64,000 nucleotides of DNA, taken from assembly GCF_032229285.1 (NCBI RefSeq), contig NZ_CP135084.1, positions 1,364,001 to 1,428,000 on the forward strand. The letters run 5' to 3'. Every line of letters begins with the position of its first letter. The first letter of the stretch is position 1. Below the pieces are notes generated by a model. The model did no database searches, had not been told where the DNA came from, and worked only from the letters and a program-made list of their open reading frames with translations. Made by a program: the position numbers and the translations under genes. This stretch comes from Rheinheimera sp. MMS21-TC3 (lineage in GTDB: Bacteria; Pseudomonadota; Gammaproteobacteria; Enterobacterales; Alteromonadaceae). Below, in pieces: positions 1-7,683 of the stretch.

Positions 1-509
1 TCTTGTAAGACTCGTCCCGGTAATACTCGCTCGGGGCAATGGGCTATAAAAACATCGGCATGGTCCATATCCTGATGCGGCATCACTAAATCAGGCCGTA
101 GCTCGGCTAGCCACTGCGAGATTTTATCTGTGGTACCAACCGGAGAGGTAGACTCTAAAACAATGAGGTTACCTTTTTCAATGACAGGGGCTATAGTTTG
201 TAATGCTGTTTCTATATAGCTTAAATCTGGCACTTTATCATCTTTAAAGGGCGTAGGAACGGCAATTAAAAAGGCTTCTGCAGCTTCAGGAATTAAAGAT
301 GCGCGTAACTTACCTGTAGTAACTGCAGCTTGCACTAACATGTCTAAGTCAGGCTCTACAATATGTACTTTACCTTGATTTATAGTAGTAACTGCGTGTT
401 CAGATACGTCTATTCCTATAACTTCTACGCCGCGTGAAGCAATAACAGCAGCAGTAGGTAAGCCAATATAGCCTAAACCAATAACAGATACGCGTGAAAA
501 GTTGTGCAT
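1..509 (-). CDS. wecC: UDP-N-acetyl-D-mannosamine dehydrogenase WecC (C-terminus cut by window edge)
   Basis: NAD-dependent dehydrogenase oxidising UDP-ManNAc to UDP-ManNAcA, a cytoplasmic step supplying an acidic sugar for envelope polysaccharides. Only the first 169 codons are present; the gene leaves the window at base 1. The N-terminal Rossmann motif GLGYIGLPTAA lies at residues 11-21. The stretches HIVEPDL, LIAVPTPF, ESTSPVG and CPERVLPG follow almost exactly as I recall them in E. coli WecC. The start ATG at 509 lies upstream of the first Rossmann strand with the usual few residues. The gene is co-directional with the carrier-protein gene 60 bases upstream, so it probably belongs to the EPS locus. 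WecC is favoured over other UDP-sugar dehydrogenases by these exact stretches. Confidence 0.9.
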   Translation of the reverse strand, partial: MHNFSRVSVIGLGYIGLPTAAVIASRGVEVIGIDVSEHAVTTINQGKVHIVEPDLDMLVQAAVTTGKLRASLIPEAAEAFLIAVPTPFKDDKVPDLSYIETALQTIAPVIEKGNLIVLESTSPVGTTDKISQWLAELRPDLVMPHQDMDHADVFIAHCPERVLPGRVLQ

Positions 510-569
510 AAAATATCCTTTTTTATACTTAAGCCAGTTTGCTGTAATGGCTTAATTATTATGTGGTAA

Positions 570-812
570 TTAAGCGGTTTGCTTTTGCTCAACAAATGAA
601 TGTAACTGACCAAAAGTTTCAAAAACTTCAGCAGAGATTTCATCATCATCAATCTGGATACCTAATTGCTCTTCAATTTCAGTAATAACTGAGATTACAG
701 CCATAGAGTCAAACTCTGGAATGGCACCTAATAGTAAAGTGTCGTCATCAAATTGGGTGTCAATTTGTAGTACTGAGCGTAAGATATCGGCAAGGAAATG
801 CTGAAGTGGCAT
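570..812 (-). CDS. Acyl carrier protein of the XrtA locus
   Basis: Small acidic carrier protein of 80 residues, the usual ACP length. The phosphopantetheine attachment site is Ser36 in the motif EFDSMAVIS, where DS followed by a hydrophobic residue starts helix II. It would hold an acyl or aminoacyl group as a thioester in the cytoplasm. It is divergent from the AMP-forming ligase gene (134 bases between coding ends), and XrtA loci commonly carry this ACP-ligase-decarboxylase set. The likely partner is therefore the ligase, with the downstream MBOAT as acceptor of the acyl group (inference). It is not the housekeeping fatty-acid AcpP, since no fab genes flank it and its sequence differs around the serine. 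Confidence 0.88.
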   Translation of the reverse strand: MPLQHFLADILRSVLQIDTQFDDDTLLLGAIPEFDSMAVISVITEIEEQLGIQIDDDEISAEVFETFGQLHSFVEQKQTA

Positions 813-951
813 AATATTGTTCCTATTAAAGCTAATTAAGTTCCCTGATTTGCAAGTTAACGCTCGATTCAGGTAAAGTGAAACTGAATTTACAAATTAA
901 AATCGGCTTTATTACAAATTTGATTTATTATTACACATAAAGGGAATGAAT

Positions 952-2574
952 GTGAAAGGTCTAACGGACTCTATGACCAAAAATATCCACGATTATATAC
1001 TGCAATCGGCTGTAAAGTATCCAAATCATCCAGCTTTGTATTTTAAATCAAGCAGTTTAACCTATTCTGAGTTAGCTAAGGCTGTAACGCAAACTGCGGC
1101 CTTATTGCTGCAGTCTGATCTTAAGCGATTTGAACGTGTAGCAGTTTATCTGCCTAAGCAGTTTGAAACAGTCAGCGCTATTTTTGGCTGTTCTATGGCT
1201 GGAGGGGTTTTTGTTCCCGTTAATGCTGGTTTAAAAGCGCCACAAGTAAGTTATATTCTGCAAGACTGTAGTGTTAAAGTGTTAATTACCAGCAAAGCTA
1301 GGCTAACTGGTTTAGCTGACGAGCTAGTCAATTGCCCAGATTTAGAAACAATATTTTTAACCGATGCCGATGACAACTCTCCTCAAAAACTGGGGCATAT
1401 TCAGGTACTAGCTTATCATAATAAACCTATAACTTTGGATAAGAGTGTAACTTGCCAAGCTTTAACTGATGCTGATATGGCTGCCATTTTGTATACATCA
1501 GGTAGCACGGGCAAACCTAAAGGTGTTGTGCTTTCTCATCGAAATATGTTGTTAGGTGCCCAAAGTGTTGCTTCTTATCTAGATAATAAGCAACAAGATA
1601 TTATTTTAGCCTTACTACCCCTTAGCTTTGATTACGGGCTAAGCCAACTGACTACGGCTTTCTTAGTGGGGGCTAGTGTAGTTTTATTAGATTTTTTCTT
1701 AGTGCAAGATGTAGTAAGAACGGTAGAAAAGCATCAAGTCACGGCTATAGCCGCTGTGCCTCCATTATGGTCGCAACTAGCAAAGGCTAACTGGCAGCCG
1801 GGTAGTGCAGATAGCGTTCGCTATATCACCAATTCTGGCGGCGCTATGCCGCAAACCCTGTTAGGGCAATTACAGGAAATATTTAATCGAGCAGAACCTT
1901 TTTTAATGTATGGCTTAACAGAAGCTTTTCGTTCCACTTACCTAGAGCCGGCTGAATTAGCTAAGCGGCCAACCTCTATGGGTAAAGCTATTCCAAATGC
2001 TGAAATTGTAGTGGTGCGTGAAGATGGTACTTTATGTGGGCCTAATGAGCCTGGTGAGTTAGTCCATCGTGGGCCTTTGGTGAGTTTAGGTTATTGGAAT
2101 GCACCAGAAAAAACGGCAGAACGTTTTAAATTTGATCCCGTTGCGCCAAAAGGGATTCAATTACCACAGTTAGCAGTATGGTCAGGTGATACAGTACGCT
2201 TTGATGAAGAGGGGTATTTATACTTTATTGGTCGGCGTGATGAGATGATAAAAAGCTCAGGTTACCGTATTAGTCCTACAGAAGTAGAAGAAGCGGTATA
2301 CCAACTAAGCTCTGATTTAACCGATGTAGCCGCTTTAGGTATTGAGCACGCAGAGTTAGGTCAAGCTATTTTAGTTATTTTTGCTTGCCAAAGTAGTATT
2401 GCCGTTAATAGTGCAGAGTGGTTAAAACAACTAAAAAGAACCTTGCCTAACTATATGCTACCTAAGCAGTTAATTCAGCTGGATAAGATGCCTAAAAATG
2501 CCAATGGTAAAATTGATCGTAATGCCTTAGCTAGTCAGTATCGAGACTTTTTTACTATAGAAAGCAAAAATTAA
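952..2574 (+). CDS. AMP-forming acyl-CoA/acyl-ACP ligase, exosortase A-associated
   Basis: ANL-superfamily adenylating enzyme of about 540 residues. The nucleotide loop YTSGSTGKPKG is at residues 181-191. YGLTE follows in the middle, with SGDTVRFDEEGYLYFIGRRD at the hinge and the catalytic C-terminal lysine at about 520 in NANGKIDR. It matches the ligase family seen only in XrtA loci. It activates a carboxylic acid as an adenylate and should load it on CoA or on the adjacent carrier protein. An ATG exists at 946, but the Shine-Dalgarno AAGGG (940-944) touches it. The in-frame GTG at 952 has a 7-base spacing, so I chose it. The substrate is unknown; a DltA-like amino-acid ligase is one possibility. 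Confidence 0.9.
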   Translation: MKGLTDSMTKNIHDYILQSAVKYPNHPALYFKSSSLTYSELAKAVTQTAALLLQSDLKRFERVAVYLPKQFETVSAIFGCSMAGGVFVPVNAGLKAPQVSYILQDCSVKVLITSKARLTGLADELVNCPDLETIFLTDADDNSPQKLGHIQVLAYHNKPITLDKSVTCQALTDADMAAILYTSGSTGKPKGVVLSHRNMLLGAQSVASYLDNKQQDIILALLPLSFDYGLSQLTTAFLVGASVVLLDFFLVQDVVRTVEKHQVTAIAAVPPLWSQLAKANWQPGSADSVRYITNSGGAMPQTLLGQLQEIFNRAEPFLMYGLTEAFRSTYLEPAELAKRPTSMGKAIPNAEIVVVREDGTLCGPNEPGELVHRGPLVSLGYWNAPEKTAERFKFDPVAPKGIQLPQLAVWSGDTVRFDEEGYLYFIGRRDEMIKSSGYRISPTEVEEAVYQLSSDLTDVAALGIEHAELGQAILVIFACQSSIAVNSAEWLKQLKRTLPNYMLPKQLIQLDKMPKNANGKIDRNALASQYRDFFTIESKN

Positions 2575-2628
2575 TAACCCAAATATAGCAATAAACCAAT
2601 GGAGTGGTATGCCGTGGAGAAGGTCGCT

Positions 2629-3882
2629 GTGAATACAGAAATAAAGCCAGTGAAAAGTGCACCTAAACATCAAATAATGGATCAGTTTATTGCGGTAAAC
2701 GGCCAGCTTCAACTCGCAGGTTTCTCTATGGCACAAATTAGTGCCATGTTAGATAAAAAAGTATTTTATGCTTATTCTCGTGATGTTATAGCAGCGCAAG
2801 TTGATAAGTTTAGGCAACAGATACCTTCTCGCATTAAATTACATTTTGCGGTTAAAGCTAACCCTTACCCAGCCGTTGTTAATTTTTTACAGCCTTTAGT
2901 TGATGGTTTTGACGTTGCCTCGCAAAAAGAGCTTTTACTAGCGGTACAGTCAGGCATGCCAGTAACAGATATAAGCTTTGCTGGCCCAGGAAAAACCGAT
3001 GCTGAGCTACTTAGCGCTATTACATTAGGTGCGACTATAAATTGCGAGTCTATTAGTGAACTTGCGCGAATTGAAACCTTAGGTATAGAAGCTGCTATCT
3101 TGCCAAATGTAGCACTAAGAGTGAACCCTGCTTTTGAGCTTAAGTCTTCAGGAATGAAAATGGCAGGCGGAGCTAAACCTTTTGGTATAGATGAAGAGCT
3201 AGTGCCAGATTTATTAGCTGGTTGTGGCAATAGGGCTTTTAAATTGCGTGGTTTTCATATTTTTTGTGGCTCACAAAATTTAAAACCTGAATCACTTATT
3301 GAAGCCCATCAACAAACCTTTGCTTTAGCTGCTAAGTTAATAGCGGCTAGTCCGTATCCAATCGAGTTTGTTAACTTAGGGGGGGGCTTTGGTGTGCCTT
3401 ATTTTGCTGGTGAGCAACGGCTTGACTTAGCGCCTGTCGCAGCCTCTTTACAGCAATTGTTGCAGCAATACTCAGCTGAACTAGTGGATGTAGAGTTAGT
3501 AATAGAGCTAGGGCGATTCTTGGTGGCAGAAGCAGGCTTATATGCTTGCCAAGTTATAGATAAAAAGCAATCTCGGGGCACAACCTATTTGGTTTGCAAT
3601 GGTGGCTTACATCATAATTTGGCTAACTCGGGTAATTTTGGCCAAGTTATTCGTAAAAACTATCCTGTTGCTATAGCCAGTAAGATGGCTGCAACGGAGA
3701 CAGAGCTAGTAACAGCAGTTGGTCCTTTATGTACACCTTTGGATATTTTAGCTGACAAGATGGTATTGCCCAAAGCCGAAGTTGGTGATTGGTTAGTGGT
3801 TTATCAAGCAGGGGCATATGGTCCTACTGCTAGCCCGCAAGACTTCTTGGGGCATGGTAACGTTACTGAAATTTTACTTTGA
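2629..3882 (+). CDS. PLP-dependent decarboxylase, exosortase A system-associated
   Basis: Fold-type III PLP enzyme related to diaminopimelate, ornithine and arginine decarboxylases. The PLP lysine is about residue 76 in HFAVKANPYP. HIFCGSQ and the phosphate-binding GGGFGVPY follow, and the C-terminal barrel holds GPLCTPLD and GAYG. It probably decarboxylates an amino acid in the cytoplasm, but the substrate cannot be read from sequence. It follows the ligase gene in the same direction and forms the conserved XrtA ligase-decarboxylase pair. An upstream ATG at 2599 is open but has no ribosome site. The GTG at 2629 is preceded at 5 bases by GGAGAAGG, so I chose it. Confidence 0.88.
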   Translation: MNTEIKPVKSAPKHQIMDQFIAVNGQLQLAGFSMAQISAMLDKKVFYAYSRDVIAAQVDKFRQQIPSRIKLHFAVKANPYPAVVNFLQPLVDGFDVASQKELLLAVQSGMPVTDISFAGPGKTDAELLSAITLGATINCESISELARIETLGIEAAILPNVALRVNPAFELKSSGMKMAGGAKPFGIDEELVPDLLAGCGNRAFKLRGFHIFCGSQNLKPESLIEAHQQTFALAAKLIAASPYPIEFVNLGGGFGVPYFAGEQRLDLAPVAASLQQLLQQYSAELVDVELVIELGRFLVAEAGLYACQVIDKKQSRGTTYLVCNGGLHHNLANSGNFGQVIRKNYPVAIASKMAATETELVTAVGPLCTPLDILADKMVLPKAEVGDWLVVYQAGAYGPTASPQDFLGHGNVTEILL

Positions 3883-3891
3883 GGTATTGTC

Positions 3892-3933
3892 ATGTTGTGT
3901 AGTCGAGATAATAACTCTCCGTTTATATGGTGA
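3892..3933 (+). CDS. 13-codon mini-ORF coupled to the SGNH gene
   Basis: ATG at 3892 has GAGG seven bases upstream (3881-3884) and reads 13 codons to a TGA at 3931-3933. That stop overlaps the start region of the next gene (ATGGTGA, 3927-3933). The SGNH gene itself has no convincing ribosome site, so ribosomes ending here could re-initiate on it. No peptide family is recognised. It may be only a translation-coupling device, or chance. Evidence is limited to the ribosome site and the exact overlap. Confidence 0.35.
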   Translation: MLCSRDNNSPFIW

Positions 3934-4985
3934 GCAAAGTGCAACGTTCAATTATTAAAGTTTTTATTTTTGCTTTTATCATTTTTATTAGTCTGGAATT
4001 ACTATTACAAATTCGCGCTGAGCTAAAGTTTGGTAATAGTATTTTTAGTAGCTTACTTAAACCTGCCCAAGCGGAAACTCAGCTTTTTACTCAGCGCAAA
4101 GGCTATAAGCTATTAGTGCCCAATATCTCGGTAGAGGGCTCTAGCATAAGCATTAAAAGTAATAATTTAGGTTTACGCTCTGAGCCTATTAAGGCTAAAA
4201 ATAATGGGTCTATTAGAGTTATAGTGCTTGGCGCATCAAGTGCTTATGGTGCTTATGCTGCCAATAATAGTGTTACCTTTCCAGCTTTATTGCAACAAGA
4301 AGCCGTGCAGTTACCGCTTGAGGTTATTAATGCTGGGATCCCGGGTAATGATCTTAATGGCCAGTATTTATTATACAGTGAGCATTTAGCCGGCTTATCG
4401 GAAGATGTGCTGATGTTATATTCTGGCTTAAGCAATGATGTCAGTCAGCTATGTAGAAAATCTGCTGCAGGTAAATCTTATGCATTGCCGCAAATAAAGG
4501 CGCCTAAATGGTTATTAAGCGTGGACTTATTGCTTAAAAATACCATTAATTTGCGTTATGTGCCTTATAAGGTTTCTGCCTTACCCGATCTTACGCCCTC
4601 TCTTGAAAACTATGCTGACGGGCTTAGAAAGTTAATTAAGCAAGCTAAGTTACGACAAGTAAAACAAATCTATTTTTTAGAAAACCTAAGTTCATTTCGC
4701 CCCGAGCAGCCGGTGCAATTACAGCGGCAGCTAGCTGAAACGGCGTTATATTATACACCTTGCTTATCTGTGCAGCAGTTCTCTTATGTGTTTGAACAGT
4801 ATAATCAGACTTTACAACAGGTTGCCGATGAATTTAACCATGTTCAGTATGTAAGCTTGTCTGATAAGGTGGCCGGTGGTCGGGATAACTTTACTGACAG
4901 CGTACACTTTTCTGCTAAAGGCGAGCAGGTTATGGCGCAGGCGCTTATAGCAACACTTAATGGTACCTTGCAGGTGCAACCATGA
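3927..4985 (+). CDS. Membrane-anchored SGNH-fold acyltransferase/esterase (DltD/AlgJ-like role)
   Basis: 352-residue protein with one N-terminal membrane helix (about residues 9-27) and an exported SGNH/GDSL domain. The block I serine is probably Ser104 in LGASSAYG (G-x-S-x-x-x-G). Block III appears as LSND with Asn170. The Asp324/His327 pair is in DSVHFSAKG near the C-terminus. In MBOAT-linked systems such proteins accept an acyl group outside the membrane and pass it to a polymer. The stop overlaps the MBOAT start (ATGA, 4982-4985), indicating coupled translation. The acceptor and acyl group are unknown; simple esterase activity is the alternative. The start is likely ATG 3927 or GTG 3930. 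Confidence 0.8.
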   Translation: MVSKVQRSIIKVFIFAFIIFISLELLLQIRAELKFGNSIFSSLLKPAQAETQLFTQRKGYKLLVPNISVEGSSISIKSNNLGLRSEPIKAKNNGSIRVIVLGASSAYGAYAANNSVTFPALLQQEAVQLPLEVINAGIPGNDLNGQYLLYSEHLAGLSEDVLMLYSGLSNDVSQLCRKSAAGKSYALPQIKAPKWLLSVDLLLKNTINLRYVPYKVSALPDLTPSLENYADGLRKLIKQAKLRQVKQIYFLENLSSFRPEQPVQLQRQLAETALYYTPCLSVQQFSYVFEQYNQTLQQVADEFNHVQYVSLSDKVAGGRDNFTDSVHFSAKGEQVMAQALIATLNGTLQVQP

Positions 4986-6373
4986 GTTTTACGTCATTAC
5001 ATTTTTATCTTTTCCTGCTGCTATTGCTGGGTTTATTACGCTTTATTTCCAACAATAAACATAAAAAACTGCTGCTGCTTGTTGTTAGCTATTGGTTTTA
5101 TATGAGCTGGGATTGGCGTTTTGGTGCTTTATTATTTGCTATGACCGCCGTTAATTTTTATTGCGGTAAGAAAATTCACCGCTCTATTTATGCTAAGCGC
5201 TGGCTGGCGGTGTCGATTATATTTAGTTTAGGCCTGTTGGGCTTTTTTAAATATTTTAACTTTTTCTTAGATAATTTAGATGTGGTGGCCGCTTGGTTTG
5301 GTTTATCTTCGCACCTTGGCTTGTTACAGATTTTATTACCTGTTGGCATTTCTTTTTATACGTTCCAAGCGCTTTCTTATACTATTGATATTTATAAAAA
5401 AGAGTTAGAGCCTGTCAGCTCTTTAGCCGATTTCGCCTTATTTGTGTCATTTTTTCCGCAACTTGTTGCCGGCCCTATAGTGCGGGCAAGTTACTTTTTG
5501 CCTCAGTTAACTAAGCAAAGTAGGGTTGATTCTGCAGCGCAACAAGAAGCGGTGATGTTAATTATTAAAGGCTTAATAAAGAAGGTTATTCTGGCAGATA
5601 TACTGGCTATACATCTTGTTGATCCTGCTTTTACTAACTATGGCAGCTTATCTTCTGCTTTTTTAATTTTGGCATTGGTCGGTTACAGCTTTCAAGTGTA
5701 CCTCGATTTTTCAGCTTATACTGATATTGCTAGAGGCTGTGCCTTACTACTTGGCTATAAACTACCTATAAACTTTAATCGACCTTATCTGGCTCATAGC
5801 ATTTCTAACTTTTGGCAGCGCTGGCATATCTCTATGTCTTCATTCTTTCGTGATTATTTATACCATGGCGTGGGGGGGAGTCGGTATGGCAATGTTTATA
5901 TCAACCTCTTTATTACCTTTATTGCTATCGGCTTTTGGCATGGCGCTGGCTGGAACTTCTTATTGTACGGTTTTTGTCATGGCGCTGTGGTGAGTATTGA
6001 ACGTTTTGGTCGGCAATATGGTTGGTTCTTATTAAATACTGGCTGGCTGCATATTCTGGCTATATTAAGGACATTCTTTATTGTTTGTTTATTAAGGGTA
6101 ATGTTTCGGGCTGAGAGCTTAGCTGAAGCGAATCAGTATATGCTGGCTATTTGGCATAATAGCCACTTACCGTTTGATTTAACAACCGTAGGCGCTGTGG
6201 CTTTAATTTCTGCCATTATATTGCACCTTATTCCACAGCGTATAATGGCCAGCTGGCAACAGCGTTTTGTTAGCTCTTCGCATTTGCTACAAGCGACAAG
6301 TATTGTATTAGTGTTGTTTAGCTTAATTATTTTTGGCTCTGCCGAAGCGCCTTTTATTTACTTTCAATTTTAA
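4982..6373 (+). CDS. MBOAT family O-acyltransferase with C-terminal acyl-shuttle-like tail
   Basis: Polytopic inner-membrane protein of 463 residues, the usual AlgI/DltB size. FFPQLVAGPIVR is at 157-168, QRWHISMS at 279-286, and the catalytic histidine is H320 in GFWHGAGW. MBOAT proteins move an acyl group from a cytoplasmic thioester across the membrane. The very last six residues are FIYFQF (458-463) with Tyr460. This resembles the C-terminal hexapeptide with an acyl-accepting tyrosine reported for Dlt-type pathways. The gene is coupled to the SGNH gene by ATGA and lies downstream of the XrtA ligase and decarboxylase. Alginate-type acetylation is the alternative, but no alginate genes are nearby. 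Confidence 0.88.
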   Translation: MSFTSLHFYLFLLLLLGLLRFISNNKHKKLLLLVVSYWFYMSWDWRFGALLFAMTAVNFYCGKKIHRSIYAKRWLAVSIIFSLGLLGFFKYFNFFLDNLDVVAAWFGLSSHLGLLQILLPVGISFYTFQALSYTIDIYKKELEPVSSLADFALFVSFFPQLVAGPIVRASYFLPQLTKQSRVDSAAQQEAVMLIIKGLIKKVILADILAIHLVDPAFTNYGSLSSAFLILALVGYSFQVYLDFSAYTDIARGCALLLGYKLPINFNRPYLAHSISNFWQRWHISMSSFFRDYLYHGVGGSRYGNVYINLFITFIAIGFWHGAGWNFLLYGFCHGAVVSIERFGRQYGWFLLNTGWLHILAILRTFFIVCLLRVMFRAESLAEANQYMLAIWHNSHLPFDLTTVGAVALISAIILHLIPQRIMASWQQRFVSSSHLLQATSIVLVLFSLIIFGSAEAPFIYFQF

Positions 6374-6388
6374 ATTTAAATTAGCTAA

Positions 6389-7669
6389 TTAGTCAGTGTG
6401 TTGATAAAGCGATAACTGAGAGACTCGCAACTCTATTTCTTGGCTAAGTTGTTTGAATTTCTCACCATTGTAACCGCCAAACTGCTGTTGGACTTGTTGC
6501 TCTGATAAGCCTTCAGGAAGCCCTTGAATAGAGGGCATTATAGCTTGCTCAAATTGCTCACTGCTATAGCTAGTTAGATGCTCTTTACTAATACTATTTA
6601 GCTTTTCTGCAAAGTGAGTGCCAGCACGATCTGCGGCAAGATCAACAAAACTAAAGCCTGAGCCATTACCTCCTGCATCCATAATTTCTTTCAAATTACC
6701 CACTTGTTGCGATAATTCAGTTGTGCCTAAAATTTGTAGTACGGATGAATATAAAAAATGCAGGGTAAGATCATGACGACCATAAATTAATTTAGCCGGT
6801 ATTCTTGGGATCTGTCTGGTGGTTAAATTAGGATTGGCATAATGAACAAATCGATTATTGGCAAAAGTAACAGCTAGTGCCCAGATAGCATCATGATAAG
6901 CCGAGTCTAATGAACTTTTATGAGCCCGCTCAGTGGCTGTAACTAATAATTTATGAATATAAAAAGCTAGACGTCGCTCTTTAGGATACTGCTGCTGCAA
7001 AGCCTGTAGCTGGAGTAAATAATATTCAATATCTGGGGCTTTAACTTGGTTTGCATTTATTAGGCTCAATGGTTGGTATAGTTGAGGCTGCAATTTCAGT
7101 TTGATTGGCCCTAAGTTTTTAGCACTAAAAATTAACTGGCTATTTTTTAACTGGCCTGAAGCAAATAAATCTAGCAGTTGCTGGTTAGCCGGTGCGGCAA
7201 CAGCAAAGTGGACAAGTTGTTTAAACAGTTTATTTGCCAGCCAGTGGGACAGGCGTACCTTACCAAGTTGGCAGTGATCAATAGCAAAACCACGATTAAA
7301 CACTGTAAACAGACAAGCTAAGTTAATGCTACGTTTAGGCCAGCTAAGCGGTAAATTAGCATTGCCTTGCAATAAAACGCCAAAGGGCGAGATAACGCCT
7401 TTAAAGTCTGCATCGGGTAAGGCATAACTTGCCACACTCATAATGGCATTAAGCTGCTGCTGATCTATTTCTACATCAATATCGCCATCAGTACGCGCTA
7501 AGCTACGAATAGATTGCGACACTAGCTGTTGCGCGGTATTAACATCTTCTGCTGAAATCTGTTTATGTTGCACTAGTTGCGGTGAGGTAACGAAGAAAAA
7601 TAAGGCTAAGCCACTTAGCAATAGAATAAAGGCAATAATAAATAGCGTTTTTATGAGCTTAACTAACAT
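6389..7669 (-). CDS. Unknown membrane-anchored protein of the EPS locus
   Basis: About 426 residues, not recognised. One N-terminal membrane helix (about residues 5-25) is followed by a long soluble, presumably periplasmic part. Notable stretches are AFYIHKLLVTATERAH, a histidine-rich patch around KLIYGRHDLTLHFLYSS, and GGNGSGFSFVDLAADRAGTHFAEK near the C-terminus. The last might be part of a peptidase-like or carbohydrate-binding fold, but no catalytic motif can be named. It follows the VanZ-repeat gene by 14 bases, so the two are likely co-transcribed and may act together. The frame is open to 7744, but that would overlap VanZ; the ATG at 7669 just before the membrane helix is preferred. 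It is convergent with the MBOAT gene, 15 bases apart. Confidence 0.7.
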   Translation of the reverse strand: MLVKLIKTLFIIAFILLLSGLALFFFVTSPQLVQHKQISAEDVNTAQQLVSQSIRSLARTDGDIDVEIDQQQLNAIMSVASYALPDADFKGVISPFGVLLQGNANLPLSWPKRSINLACLFTVFNRGFAIDHCQLGKVRLSHWLANKLFKQLVHFAVAAPANQQLLDLFASGQLKNSQLIFSAKNLGPIKLKLQPQLYQPLSLINANQVKAPDIEYYLLQLQALQQQYPKERRLAFYIHKLLVTATERAHKSSLDSAYHDAIWALAVTFANNRFVHYANPNLTTRQIPRIPAKLIYGRHDLTLHFLYSSVLQILGTTELSQQVGNLKEIMDAGGNGSGFSFVDLAADRAGTHFAEKLNSISKEHLTSYSSEQFEQAIMPSIQGLPEGLSEQQVQQQFGGYNGEKFKQLSQEIELRVSQLSLYQHTD

Positions 7670-7683
7670 GAATTTACTCAGTA

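Noticed and set aside
2527..2736. 69-codon minus-strand ORF between the ligase and decarboxylase genes
   Set aside because: It overlaps both genes' coding ends, has no ribosome site and encodes no recognisable domain.
4982..6373. MBOAT protein as alginate acetylase AlgI
   Set aside because: No alginate synthesis or export genes are present; the neighbours are XrtA-locus genes and the partner is a single SGNH protein.
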